DNA of 64,000 nucleotides from the NCBI GenBank assembly GCA_018389105.1, contig JACATO010000978.1:372001-436000 (forward strand), in the 5' to 3' direction. The translations under genes were made by a program, and so were the position numbers. The notes beneath the pieces are model-generated. The model did no database searches, was not told where the DNA came from, and saw only the letters and a program-made list of their open reading frames with translations. Positions 13,375-26,770 of this stretch are shown here, piece by piece (the stretch's first letter is position 1; every line of letters begins with the position of its first letter). This DNA is from Nautilus pompilius. Taxonomy: Eukaryota > Mollusca > Cephalopoda > Nautilida > Nautilidae.

Positions 13375-16200
13375 TTGTTGATGGAACAAAATACGCCAGA
13401 TGAGGAAGTGACTGAGGTGATTTACCACAAGCAACGTAGAAGTAGATTCACCAAGAATATAGAATTGGACGTCATTAGAAAAATGTCAAGGAGCATATCA
13501 GATGATCATTCTCAAGATGACATAACGATACCCAAAAGGTATAGGCGTTATGAAGCAGCTGGAAACCTGGTTCACCAACCACATAACGAGCTCTGCATTT
13601 TGTGTGGGAAAAACAAAATATAAAAAGAGAATTACAGAAAAGTTTTAATTCAACGCTCTGATACGAAGTTGCCGGACACTATGCGGAAACAGGACAGCAA
13701 GATGCTTGCTGCTGTATCCCTGTGACATAATGGCAGCTGAGGCACTCCATAACTATGCTACCAGAGCGATACTTAGCAGTCAACGGTTTTTGAATAAAAG
13801 AAACAGCTTCGAAGACGAGAACAGGTAAAGAGCAGTGGTTTGTTAAACCATGTGCTGAAGACCTAATCCAGGCCGTTAGCTACAGAAAACATAAACCACT
13901 GAAGCATATACTCTTACCATTAGCAGTGAAGAGCATTAACGATAGGAGGGGAACTCACGCGAGGTCTGAACCGACTGAACATAAAATTACATATTCACAT
14001 AAGGAAACAAAATAGGAATGATTTTTTTTAGGGTGTTATCCTTTCTAAAAACCCATTTTGTCATCTGCCCCCAACGTTTTGCCATAGATAATGGAGACGT
14101 GGAAGAAGCACTTACTACTGAAGCGAGCAGTTACCGAGTAAACGAAAATCACTGTACAACCGAAAGTGCGTGGTTATCTTTAACGGATTTGTTTGCCAAA
14201 AGTGGAGAGTCTGACTATTATGTGTTTATCCACCAAAAGAAAAGGCAACTGCATCAGAAATCGTCGACCAGGCCAGGCAGACAATAAACAAACGTAACAT
14301 TGCAAAAATAGTGTTAGTGTTCGACTAGGAACTTTTTTTTGCAATGTTTGCAGAAGTTCTATGGTAGCATCAAATCTTGTACCGAAGCATTACAATGGAA
14401 ACCTGTCAAAATTTGCAATATCTCGAGTATACTAGGGAAGGTCCTCTAAGACTCTGGTATCGGGAGCATCTAGAGAATCGGGAATTATAGCCGAGGGCTC
14501 TATGATAATGTCATGGATAGACAGCAGATCAGTTCATATACATAAATATTTAAATAACTCTATAAAGAGAATTAAACAGAGGCCTGGACAGGAGGAGTTT
14601 GCTTGAACAAACCATTAAGAATATCCCGGATTTCTTTGATTACACGAACAACACGACATTTTATGAGACTACGTGTTCTAGCTTTTTACAGTTCTTCGAC
14701 GAATATTTGGATTTTCATTGATTAAAATGAATCACTATCCGAATTTTTGGATTTCATATAGTTGAAAATGACTTCGACATCATCAGCTTGTGAACCGCTA
14801 CAACTGGTCCTACAAATATTATAAGTACTTTTCTCAGAGCACAAAAGTCAAATTCCATGACACCCTTAGCAAACAAAAGCTAAAAACTTTTCATTGACCC
14901 ATCAAAAAGGGTAAATATTATAAAGCAAGTGGGAAAAGATGGTTTTGAAAGCTTACTTGGATACTTTTAACAAAGATGATGATACTGATAGCGCAAACAA
15001 ATAAGGATCTCAACATGAAAGGAGTTTTATGCAATCTACTTGGGCAACTGTGTTAATGTTTTGTTCTGTATGGTAAACCAGGAAAAAAATGATAAATAAA
15101 CTTGGCCAAAAAGTTACAGAAATATATATCTGTAGAGGAAGGAATACCTCAGACTCCTGCAATTATAATTGATAAAATTTCATTGGTGTGGCAGCCAAAA
15201 GATTATCATAGGTTATTCGGACAAGTTGTAATATCAGTACTGTCATCGGTTCTTCGCGAAGGTACACATGGTCACCGACGTGATATTGTATTTGATGTTT
15301 AAAGGAGAAAAGGGTAAAGAATATAGAAAAATCGAGAAATATTGAGATGTTATTACATTTCTGTAAGATATCATCTGGTCAGATTGTTCATCAGTGGAAG
15401 AAATTTATGAGAAATTCTAACAACAAAACAAACCCAAAGAATTTTTTAGTTCGTGAATGTGGGAGCATCCACAATCACTAAAATCTCTTGGTGACGAAGT
15501 ACTGTTTATAATCTATGGCAGTAAATGCTGCATACTGAAAGCATATGAAAATCTGGAAGTCCCTGATCTTCAGACAAACAATTTAGTTGTTTAAGCTACA
15601 TGTACTTCGTGCAGTTAATGATGACAATGAACCTGTAGTCATTTCTGTAGACGATGTTGGTGTGTTCCTGCTGTCTGTCAGCTTCTGCGAAGAAATACTG
15701 GAAACCTTGCTTCTGAAATCTGGAACTAAAGTGAAGAGAAGTTTACGGTGATACACTTACATCGCGTTCTCTTACTGGCTGTGATTATGTTAGTTTCCTT
15801 GCAGGAAAAGGTGATCTTTCAGCATTGAAATTGCATACTAAGGACCCCTGCCTGTTTAAGCATTCCCAAAAAGAAGACCCATCGGGCAACGATCTCCAAG
15901 AGGAGGAGTATTGTCAGAGAAGCTGACATTTCCAGTTCTGCGAGGCTTTGGTAGACCTTGAACAGTCAACAGGAATCCGCTACGGTAAAGTGGACGAAAC
16001 ATTTTCTTACATCAAATTCAGTTTTGCAAATGTTATGGTAAATATGTTGAAGATCAGACCAATACGAAGCCTGTTCTTTATGAATAACGTCTTTAGATGA
16101 TCAGACACATGTCAGCTAAACACATATCACATGCAACAGAACGAGAACCTTCTCGAAGAGAAGGTATGTCCAGCAAGGATTACTATCACACCATATGATG
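13375..16200 (+). pseudogene. Broken copy of an unnamed multi-copy invertebrate gene family
   Basis: Scattered plus-strand pieces, in the right order, recall a family of long uncharacterised proteins found in many copies in cnidarian and mollusc genomes. The pieces include a Cys-rich start (ELCILCGK, about 13583-13610), an alanine-rich AAEALHNYA stretch (about 13730), VLREGTHGHRRDIVFDV (about 15245-15300), SVDDVGVFLLS (about 15645-15680) and LTGCDYVSFLAGKG (about 15770-15815). The last two correspond to the family's usual acidic and G-C-D-x-x-S motifs. The copy is broken, with many breaks, and looks old. How the family spreads is not known to me, and I see no terminal repeats. Confidence 0.7.
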
Positions 16201-16637
16201 TTAAATAATTATATTTTTCGAACAGTCTATCAATCTTTTTTTAAAAAAAATCACTGATGCGTTTTTAATAATCAAACAAATCATTTCATTAATTCACTTT
16301 GAAAAATATATAGAGTTTAAAATATATTTTGTGTACCGGTCAGAGGGAGGCAGAAACATGTAAAATGTTATTTTTAAATGAGTTTTCAAAGACGCGCAAG
16401 AAATACATATAACCAATATTTTTTTAAAGCCAAGATGCGCATTCTTGTAAAGGAGGTTATATTTAAAAATTATTAATATTGTTTACAGAAAGCAACCAAA
16501 TTTAGAAGTTTATCTTACCTTTGTTGCAAGAAAATCACGTTGGCAGTTCTCTCCTTTTCCTGACTGGTATCAATGGATGGGGCTGACTGATAGTCTACTA
16601 ATACATTTCCAGATTTGATCACAAAATCAATTCTTTG

Positions 16638-16638
<1 letters not shown>

Positions 16639-16677
<39 letters not shown>
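16639..16677 (+). repeat. (TA)n microsatellite
   Basis: 39 bp of uninterrupted TA, about 440 bp past the end of the multi-copy family fossil. Shorter TA runs occur near 8815, 24395, 39358 and 53822. Confidence 0.95.
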
Positions 16678-16679
<2 letters not shown>

Positions 16680-18134
16680 TTAGAATGGTGTTACTCCGGA
16701 GTCCAGCGGAGTGCACGAATAAATTATATATTACCGATAAACACTTTGCTTTGTTTTGTTAATTATTTTTGGGAAGTTCCGCTGTTTATTGGTTTTTTTT
16801 TGAATATTTAATGCAGTGAAGAAATATTCGATAGCAGCAAGATCATCTAACCGCGTCACTTTACTTTACGTTTCTACAGTAAAGATGCGTAGCCAAACTT
16901 AACATTATTCTCACTCTGGGAATTTTTAAAGATTCTTTTGCATCCTTCCCTGGCGACCGGCAACTTTAATAATAAAAAAAAATTTAAAACAAACCTAAAG
17001 CTTTTATTGTCAGCTAATATCCAACTGTACTGATAGAGAGAGAAATTAACAACGAAAAAAGTACTAAAAGGGAACACGTTTTAAAAGGTTTCCATATGCA
17101 AATTTATTTTGCAATAAAACACAAAGTAGAACAATTTTCGGAAAAGGAGGGATTTCTTCTTTTTCGCTATTTTGGACAATTACAGCCGAGAGAAAATTAT
17201 ACGGCTGTTCAAACTATCGCCAAGTGTCAGGCAAAGTGTTCGACGTTCTTCCTCGCTGCTAGTTTTCATCAACGGTCCCGGAGGTAATTTTCTGGAAGCG
17301 GTATTACTTCGCCGAGAATTGATTTATGGCTGATAGGAAATTACAAAAGCTTAGCCAAAGTGCTCGAAAGGTTTGAAAGGGAGAGATTTTCCATCGAAAC
17401 GGTTCGGGACAAAGGCTGTACAGGAACACCACTGCGAAGACGTACAAACATAGGACAGATGTAACCAGAACTATTATTGGCAAATCAATGCAAATATTTT
17501 TTTCCTCCCATTTAATCACTTTTTAACACACACGCAGGAGAATTGATTATTGACAAGTCAATATATATTTGTTTGCACATAAAATTTCTCCTTTTTTACC
17601 CCTTTATTGCATTTTTTTAGTTTTACATTCACAAGTAATTACAAGGATTATTTTATAATTCTCTCTGAGAATGACAGCAAAAGAGATTTTACAAGTACCT
17701 AATTTCTTTATTATGTTCGGTGTGCTTTATATTTTCAAAAATGTTTACCTTATTTGCATTCATCGCCCTATCCATTAATTTACATCTTTTAGATTATAAT
17801 CGCAGAAATACTTCCTATTTCATAGATTTTAAAATTATTCAAAATTTTTTTTCTTCTTTTATTTTAACATTTTCTCTACAGTAAAAGCATTAAGAACGAC
17901 AGGCTTCTACTATTTCTGAACTCTACTGTAGGCAGTTCATTCCGTAAATTATCTTTTCTTAGATAATGCTTTTCCAAATTTGATTGTGTTTTATACAGAC
18001 GATTTGATAACATTGACTTTGTATGCAATTTAGAAATTTATAGTTAATTAAGTCAGAATTTCTCCAATTACGTCACAGACTAAGGGGAATAAATCTGTAT
18101 CGGTACTACGTTTTTCTCTGTGTTTGGTAACACA

Positions 18135-18158
18135 ATGTGCTCACTACAGTCCGAAAAG
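18135..18158 (+). CDS. Candidate first coding exon, eight codons
   Basis: An ATG in good context opens M-C-S-L-Q-S-E-K and runs directly into a near-perfect donor, GAAAAG|GTAAGTAAG (GT at 18159). About 65 bases upstream lies TTACGTCA, a CRE-type element. A very short first coding exon behind such a promoter is plausible for a regulated gene. With no downstream partner identified this remains weak. Confidence 0.22.
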
Positions 18159-21100
18159 GTAAGTAAGTTTTACTCGGTATTTTAATTTTAAATGTTTTTT
18201 CTTACATAAAATAAATTATTTAGATACAAAAGAACCTCATTGTCTTTATGTAAGTTCTTAATTTGTCCAATAATGGATGCTCTGTGGTAACCAATAGTAC
18301 GTCCGAAGAACGTACTGCAAGTAGTGAACCCCAATTAATGACAAAGATCACTATTCGGACAAACCTTTGATTTTATTCACACGTAATATAATATCCTCCG
18401 CTCTTTAAGATTATTAATGTGATTGTTAGCCCACACCTGGCAGCACAGTAACCATTACTAATGGCATCTACCTACCATTCTGCGTTGAGGCTAAGAACTA
18501 TTCTAAAGTTGTGCTGTAGAATGAATGGCGAAGGAAGCATCAGTTAAGTCCCTTATTTTTCAACATAAAAAGGGCAACATCAAAGTTAATCCACGCTGAT
18601 GCAGAAGGTCGCCATTTGCTGTGAAAACCTGAAAATAAAAACGTATCTCAATAAACAATAAACTCTTACGTAAATCTATTTTTTGGCTTTCTTCTGGTAT
18701 TTATATAAGGTGTTAGTTTTTATGTGAATGAATTTTCCCGAATATCGTGTTTTTTATAAGTAATTAGCGTTTAAATACAATTCTCGTATTTAATGGAAGA
18801 TTTTCAATTAATGTTGCTCAACATTTCTTAATATTTAGGTTTACAGAGATACCGTTTATAACACTCTTTCCTTAAATCGATCTTTATCCCTGAGGGAAGT
18901 TCCTACCTGTTATAGTGTTATATTGACCTCCTATAGCGTTCCGTTTGTAATTTAGTCAGCTAAGTGTGGAAATAGGATCTAAAACGTCTTGATCTTTTCC
19001 CCGCTGACATATTCTTTCGCTTACTTTCACTCTAAAACAATAACTCTAAAGTTTGCAGCCCAGACTGGCATTACGTAGGAAGAGATAGCAGCAGATATCT
19101 GAATGAATGAACTGGATAGAGGGCGTTATCTATTAGTGAATCGTGAGGATTTTACTGTGAGAATAGTTATGCTTACATCACCTTTAATGTCTGTCCTGAA
19201 AAAAAAAGACAGAAGGCTATGAATGATAATAAATGTCACGTAAACCCATGGTGAGACGGTTTGCTAGTTCTATCAGTTACTGACGATTCTATGTCGTCCC
19301 GTGTCCTTCAGTCTGGTAGTCTTGTATAAGCCGCAGTTGCTTCTTGCTATCCTATCACAGCTAAACAAAATCGAAACTAAACTTTAAATCTTTTGTTTAA
19401 TCGCTCGTAAAATTAACTTTTAAAAATAATTCAAAATTAATTATTATTTAAACCTATAAACCAAATCAAATTAATTTTTTTCTTATAATTATGGGAAGAT
19501 ATCTTTAATTATTTAAAGTCTAAAAATCATTGATCACTTAAGAGTGGATTTGAGTTAATTTTTAAAGTCATCCAGCAGATTTTTTTCTGCGCTATTTTGT
19601 TTACTTCTTTAAAAGATTTCTGAAAGGGTGATTTTATAACTGTAATATTTAACTTAAAGTAGCATTTAAATTTTATTAACTTCCCACTCCTTGAGAAAAG
19701 TTAAATTTTTTTAAATGTAATAAATGTAAAGACATTTTTCGCTTGTTAGACTCCGTGGTTAAGTTAGTTAATAATGTATACCGCATCTAACGTCAACCTA
19801 TAACTCGCTAACAATACTTTTTTTCCGTTAACATTTAAGGTAAAAATACCCATTATCACCGTCAGAGGAAAGGAAAACCTGGACGCTGGGTAATGATGTA
19901 TCTCGAACGTTAATGAGTCGGTCATTACGTGAAGCCAGGGGCAATGGGATCTAATGAGTGCCATTAGATTACAGCCTGTGTGACGGTGTGAAGGCGACTA
20001 CTGGATGATAGAGCTAATATGAATCTGGTTTGTTGACAGCGGAGAAGATGGGGCTTAGGGTGTTTTCATGAACATCTAAAGCAAAATTTACTCGCGCTAG
20101 TTGCAATACATGCAGGCACGATCTTATATTACGTACAAATTGTAGCCTCCAGCTAAAATTGCTTGATAATCTTTCTCTTTTTTTTTAAAATGAATTACAT
20201 TTTTATCTGTAAAAAGAAAAGAAAACAGACCTCGGTGGTACAAAACTCCGGCGGTTTTCTTCAGTACCGGTGTTCAAAAAAGTGTATGAAGATAAGTAGC
20301 GGAAGTATCAACTTTGCACTTCTGTTTGGCTCATAAATTAATCCGAACCATCTTGGAACAGACCAGGGTGTCAGTATACGCAAAGCAAACTGTGGTTCTG
20401 CTGTATTGCACGCTGATGTAGAAGTCTGGAAGCCCACATCGCCCAAAAATGCTAAAGATGAAATCGGAAAAGTTTGTTGCAGGCACGTCCATAAAAAAAT
20501 TTATTTTCGCGTTGGCAATAAAGCACCGAAATGTTGTCCGATACAGTAGCGACCGGTACCATTAAGGTTCAATAAATATCGCGCGCTAGACTCCAACTAG
20601 GGGTGTGGTTGGGTGAGTATTCATCCTATTAACTCAGACACCTTGATCGCCATCAAATACTCGTGATGTTCTTCGACTGGTGTGAAACTTTAGAAATCTT
20701 AACTTTTCTTGTCCATTGAATCCTTTTCCGGAAGTCGATTATTTTAATTCGTCATGCAAAATAGCATTCGTCTGTTTTCCTGTGAGCTGGTGATTTTACG
20801 ACTTAAGAGCGACTTATAAATTGTTTTTGGCGACTGAGACTCCAAAAGATTTTCTTTTATTAATGCGGTTTACATTATCCTATTTTCACAATCCATATAA
20901 AAGCTATTAGAATGGCGCGATGTTGGGAAAAGATACTTGTTTATCAAAACAGATGACTGGGTGCAACATCTGATGATGGCTCGAGTTTAGTGCATTGATA
21001 ACCAGTATTCGCCGAACGTCGTATTATCCCTTCAGCAGTTGACACCCTGCTTTTGTCCGCGCTCAACATTTGCCCTTTTCTGCAAATGTCTCTTTATTTC

Positions 21101-21319
21101 AGTCACCAGAGATGAGCAAGATTTTTACTGGGATGGGCGCAGGTTAGCACTCAAATCTACGATAGGGGGCATTGCTGTGCAAACTGTTCAGTCCAAGCAA
21201 AGACTGTAGGAATGATCTTACAGAATTTATTATATCAGACAAATCAAAATTTTAGTTAAAATAGCACTAATGAGATATTTGATATTATTTAATCAAAATC
21301 ATTGAGCCCATTTTCATAA

Positions 21320-22120
21320 TTAAATATACCTTAGTGTCCGTATCTTTCATTTCTCCGCATGATTTGAGTTTATCAAAGAGTTCATGGAATCGTTTAAATG
21401 TCTCGACCCAGTGAGAAGTGCATTACATCGGCGTGTTCAGCATCCACGCCCTCAAGGATTGGTCGGAACTGTTTGTGATTGAGTACCTTGTCACGAACAA
21501 AGTTAATGGAACTTGTTCAACACACGAGACAATTTTAACATTCTAGCTCAGAGATTCTCCTAATTAACAATGCATGGATTTATAAAGATTTCCAAAGATG
21601 GTATTTTCCTTTCCTGCCATGCTCACAAGTCGGGCAGCGAATCTATTCTTCTCTCAACCAGCATATCTGTAATTTTATTCATTAATACATTGTCTACACA
21701 CTACTTATATAAATTTACTGTTAACATATATTAATCATCAATAATAAAAAGCCATTAACAAAAAATAATATGAAGCATAAATACGTAAATTTCACTTGTA
21801 GTTGTTCCTTTGTGATCCGGGACACTGTTAGCATCTCTGATAAAGACTGGCCGATCACGATAATATTACACAAGTCTGCTCTCGTCTACCACACCGGAAT
21901 AAATGCTTCAAAGTCACTGATCTTGTCTTTTAATGTATTTCTTATTTCTGGAGATAAGTCTTCAATATTCTTCAGGCCACCATGAACTCTGGCGAACGAA
22001 ATATTTTTCATCTGCAGTTTCTCCATCAGCTTTGATAAGCAAATATTCTTAAGCAAAGATTAGAAATTCTCCATCCGATAGAAGCTTCTGTCGTTTTCCA
22101 TTTCCTGGGAAATCATATGG
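21320..22120 (-). pseudogene. hAT-type transposase remnant (GTF2IRD2/ZBED5/SCAND3-like)
   Basis: Minus-strand fragments follow the order of this domesticated-hAT family: S-D-G-E-F-L (about 22065) and L-L-I-K-A from its N-terminal third, then D-L-S-P-E-I-R-N and K-D-K-I-S-D-F-E-A-F (about 21925-21985), then LNHKQFRPILEGVDAEHAD (about 21425-21485), then R-F-H-E-L-F-D-K-L-K-S. In intact relatives the E-A-F is followed by the D-E-S-T-D catalytic motif, which here is not preserved; frame changes and stops interrupt the copy. The middle of the family protein is also missing or unrecognisable between about 21530 and 21770. No terminal inverted repeats were found. It is a DNA transposon fossil, not a host gene. 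Confidence 0.72.
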
Positions 22121-22864
22121 ATTTTTTTTTTCCAAGCAAAGCCCCGTCATTGTGTCGCCCAACAAAGCACTGGGACGTCTAGAATCCGATTTTCCGAGTC
22201 TAACTTTTCTTACGGCGAGCAGCCATTGTTTTGATATCACGTGGCTCACGTAGCGCGGATACCTTAGCAAAATTTCTGCAGACTTGCGGCCCGGACTGTG
22301 TGGCTCGGATTCCTCAGGCTGTACTAACCAAAGGCAAAGCGACCAGCATCGATGAGTTTCTTCTGTGACAGCCGGCCTTGTTTACCGGACAAAGAAAAAA
22401 TACGTGCGTGAGAATTTAATATAAAATTCGAAAGGTTGTGCGTGGAAACCACGTGGTTGTGAGAATTGCGGTTGGGATGCAGAGCAAAAAATATACAGGT
22501 GGATAACTGCCATGTGGTACACGCGGTTTCGGATACTATGGTCCGGTTGCTGAGGTAACCGAAGAGCAAAAACCCAGGACACGTCCGTTCGGTTCAGGAA
22601 AGCTGGTTAACCCTGGCAAAGCGGCGAAAACAGATTTTTAATGCCACGTCACCACGATGTTCCATTGTTTCCGCTTTCCAAATCAATATCTCTCCGCGGG
22701 CGTTCATCGTTTATAAACGATACACCAAGAAATGCGTTGAACATCTTACATGAAGAATAGAGATTACAGTTATTCTAGTGTAAGCAATTAGAAAATAACC
22801 ATTAACCGGATCGGGTGTTTAATAAAAGTAAAATATTGCGCGATTTGAAGAAAAATAAGTCCAC

Positions 22865-22892
22865 TGTGTGTGTGTGTGTGTGTGTGTGTGTG
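22865..22892 (+). repeat. (TG)n microsatellite
   Basis: 28 bp of uninterrupted TG. Confidence 0.95.
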
Positions 22893-23859
22893 ATGCCTCC
22901 ATGTCTCAATATTCGTTGCTAAGGCGTCATTTTTGTAGAAATCGTTTCGTGATAAGTAATTTAGAGGACATCTATGCTTTGTGAGATATATGCCTGGGGT
23001 GTGACAAAATGAAACCTGCCCATAGACGTATTTCGTTTCATTAAGTTGAAGCCACCTTTCATAGTGTCAGTAATATTGCCATAGCTCTCGATACCTGCTA
23101 AGTCCTGGAATCGTGTGAGTGCGAGATATGGAATATCGTATAATTTCTGTTTACGATAACAATGGCTGGTCACGCAAGCAGCAAATCACGCCGTTCTAGC
23201 AACGATCCGGTGTTTCATCTTCATTAATGCCACACGGACAACGTTTTGCCTTTGGGCATTGTTTTCTTTCCGATCGTGTCCTCAGTTTTTCCTCCACTCT
23301 CTCTCTCTCTGGTTGCGGATTTTCTCGCGGTCAAATCCAGCGTCCTTAATCTTCATAAACGCCAGATGACCAATTACCAATAAATCCGTTAGTTGTCCAA
23401 CTGCTTAAGAACGTGTTAGCTTACGCCAAGCATGACCATTCTTCATGCTTAATGTAACGGCTGGCCAGATATTGGAGCCCTCAATCTTTTTTTGCTTGTG
23501 TGTTTATTCATTAATTTCACTTATATCAATTAACTTGATATCGGAGCGTTTGGCTATTTTTGCATAGCTGAGTACAGCCTTTATTTGGTATATATAACTG
23601 TGATGATGATCGCGGTTTAAAGCTTTATAATACATACCATTATCTATTTAAAGGAAAGGGTTGCGTTAATTACTCATCAAGGACAATAAATTCAAACATA
23701 GCATCATAACAAATGCCACATTGACCGTTTTCCTACCAGCTGTGCGCACTAATATTTATCGTTGTTTTGTTCTTTTAAAACTAGGAATATTATTTAATCT
23801 TCCTCGTGTTATTTTTTTGCTAATCAGAAACAAAAATGTAATTATCGCATTCCTGAATC

Positions 23860-24115
23860 GGCCCGTGCGTGCGTTTCGCCGTGGAGTAATGGGTAGAGAA
23901 TTCCGCTCGTCGATCTTTGTGTCGCGGGTTCGATCCCCGGTGGGGTCGGAGGTACGTGCTGCTGCTGTTGATGAGGGCCGGAATCTGGAAATAGCTGTGC
24001 AGCTCTTCTCTGGACGTTGTCATTCTTCTTCACTCTCAGCCTAGAGAGGGATGGGCTCCACCGTGTTATAAAATGCCCTAGACGCACCTCTCAACTACAT
24101 AGGGGTTATTAGACG
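23860..24115 (+). mobile_element. tRNA-derived SINE
   Basis: A tRNA-like head carries an A-box-like segment (TGGAGTAATGGGTAG, from 23882) and a near-perfect B box (GGTTCGATCCC, 23927-23937), 45 bp apart. It is followed by a body of about 170 bp not related to tRNA. The acceptor ends do not pair, so this is not a working tRNA gene. The body may contain one of the conserved SINE central domains, but I cannot assign it by eye. Ends are approximate. Confidence 0.6.
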
Positions 24116-26770
24116 AGAGAAGTGAAGTACGTGTTCTTTCAGTGGAAGCGGTAGCATAACGGGACACCGGGCACCTGCCTCTGATGTCGAGAAGGGGCTA
24201 GAATTGTTTAACCTTAAAAAATTGTAAAATTGAGGTACCTCAAACAACACTTTTAAATTGTACTGGTCTAAAGTGCCAACCTGCTAGAGAGCGCTCCCTG
24301 CAGCACTCTTTTAGTACTTTGGCTAACCCTGACTATGTAACTGGCGAACTGATCCCACACCTGCTGGCAAGCTAGGCAGCTACACACACACACACATATA
24401 TATATATAATTCTACATCACACTGCCCTTGACTGCACAGACATCGTGGCAGGGCCATGCCGCTCATTAGAACCAGACCTGGGTTGCATTCTGACTGACTT
24501 TATCTGCCAGCCTGAGTCAATAGCGGGGATTTAGACAAGCAGAATAAATCGGATTGTGCGTATTTCAGTAAAATTCACGAGCCTCGAATTGTTAAGTATG
24601 TTTATTGATTAAAAATACGTTTTCTGTTTCTGTTGAGCTAAATTAATAATATCACATCTGCTCCGTCCCATTCTAAATTCTTCGTGAAGAATTTACTTGA
24701 ATACTCTAATGTATAGTGCACGCGAAGTTCTGATCCGGATTCTGAAAATAGTTTTCCGTGTGAAGTTTTCCTTTGTCCCGTGTCCCGCAGGTTCTTAGGT
24801 TGTCTCTCGAATAGTTTAACGTGTCCTTGAGGTCTTGTTCTGTCCCATAGGTTGCTTAACTTTTCCCGTAGATTCCCTGACGGTTTCTTAGCTATCCTAA
24901 CGAGCCAATGAAATCCATTTAGACCCACATGACTTCTGATTTCTCTGTGAATTGCTAACCATTAAAATCATATCCGCGGAAAATGTATTAAGTCTCTTAG
25001 GTTTGTCAACGAGGGAACATTGGCTAGAATATCTGCAGAAGGATCAGATAATTTACAGGTATAATGAGTAATTATTGGACGGAGGGGTAACTCGTGGGAG
25101 CTTTAAAATTTTAACGAGATCATCGAATAAGTTATTATAATTCCATTTAAGCTGTGCCATTTTTTTTTAATACTGACACATTCACCTGTGTTCAATCACG
25201 GGACGAAAGGGAGATAATCCTCGCAATTCACTTTTAAAAATATTGAGCCAGATTTTTAGTTCTCTATTTCTGACACAAGCCTATAGATTTACCTTATTGG
25301 AAGAATTTAAAAAAAAAAAAAAAACACCCGGAAACAAATTATTCGACACTGGCAGTTCACATTTGTAGAAGTTAAAGTTAATCAAAACATTACCTCAGGT
25401 TAATGACGGGCCAGGAACAGCTTTGAGATCTAGAAAATCTTCTCTGAGGAACATGGCAGTGGTGAAAAACAATAGCCCGTAAGCTTGCTTTGGTAAAGGA
25501 TGTAAAAAGTTGTTTTTAAGGATATCTAGTCCCTGACAGTATTAATGTACACGTAGTAAGGGAAAGAGCTTGTTTATTTAACATTTTAAAGAATATAAAA
25601 ATGTTAATTCACACAGATATGATTTTACAAGTCCGACAATAAATTCTTTTAATCATCTGTCTTCATATGACAGAAAGAAGCCAATAAAAACCCAAAAGTT
25701 GTTGTATTTTGCAAACCCGAACAACAACGCGGATTCTTTGAGGTTTCTGCGCGTGACTGCACCGCCCATCCATCTCGGCCAGTCGGCTGCTAGGTGTCCG
25801 GTGTGAAGCGAATTGGTACCAATGGCACCAAACCAAAAATAGCGCATTGATTTTAACAAGGTGATTGCGAATCAAATCAGTTACAGCGAGAGTGTACGAT
25901 ATACGCTTTTCCTAGCTCATCGTTTTAGTCTGTGCTCGCGGTACATGAATTAGTGGTAGATGAAGAGAGATAGGAAGGCTGTTCTCCTCTCCCACGGATG
26001 TTCGAAGACACAAAACGCCATCTTTCTATCGCAACTTCCTCTCTTGGTCAGGCGCTTTTCGTTAGCGAAGGGTTAATCTACTAGGCAATATCAGTAGAGG
26101 CGATATCCGGAACGATATCTCTGAATGAGATCCTTGATGATTTAATTGACTTTGGAATTGAACGACTTGAATGAACGACTAGCTGCATGCCTGTGGGGGG
26201 AAGTGGAGTTGCTAGTTCGAAATGGGCATGGACAGCCGACAAGAGTCGGGGGTGACGGACCGACAGTTTCCACCATAGGAAGACGTGGTCACAACTATTA
26301 ACAAGTTTAATGTATTTTCTTCTCAGTGTCTGGTTACTGAAAAACTGATTAGTTACACACCGTGGTTAGATGAATAAATGATGCGGTGCGAGACCTGGAG
26401 CCCATTTTTTAAGAATCTTGGCTATCTGGAATAATTTCTTCGGAATTTTACCAAAATGAACTGGCAAAAGAATGACTATAAATTAAGCAAAACCGAAACG
26501 TTATGGTCTTGCATATTGCAAATTTTGTGAAGGTCTAACAAACTTTTAAGATTCTAAAAAGATAAGGACAAGATTGACAAACTGTATTTTTCTGCTCCTT
26601 CTCGATCTCAAAGAACAAGAGGAGAAATAGCAAACTTTAAGAAATAGTAACGGGTTGTACTTTTGCCAGAAATCGTTGCAGTGTCTATTGCATTGAAAAA
26701 TGCTTAAAATCTCTTTGTGTCGTACTTAGAAAGGATGGGACTTTATATAGGCGCTGAAACTTCCTGTCAC

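Larger units (their letters stand above)
16201..21319. other. AT-rich, no gene recognised except the 18.1-kb exon candidate
   Basis: A CpG-richer patch at about 17.15-17.45 kb stands out. The rest is unremarkable intron-like or intergenic sequence. Confidence 0.55.
22121..26770. other. No host gene recognised; holds one SINE
   Basis: Holds a CpG-rich patch at about 22.2-22.7 kb, a TG microsatellite, the SINE at 23.9 kb, and at 24.1-24.5 kb further sequence that may be repeat. Open frames of 60-107 codons here are shadows of the SINE or chance. Confidence 0.55.

Noticed and set aside
23873-23945. Possible tRNA gene
   Set aside because: The B box is good but acceptor and anticodon stems do not pair; it is the head of a SINE.
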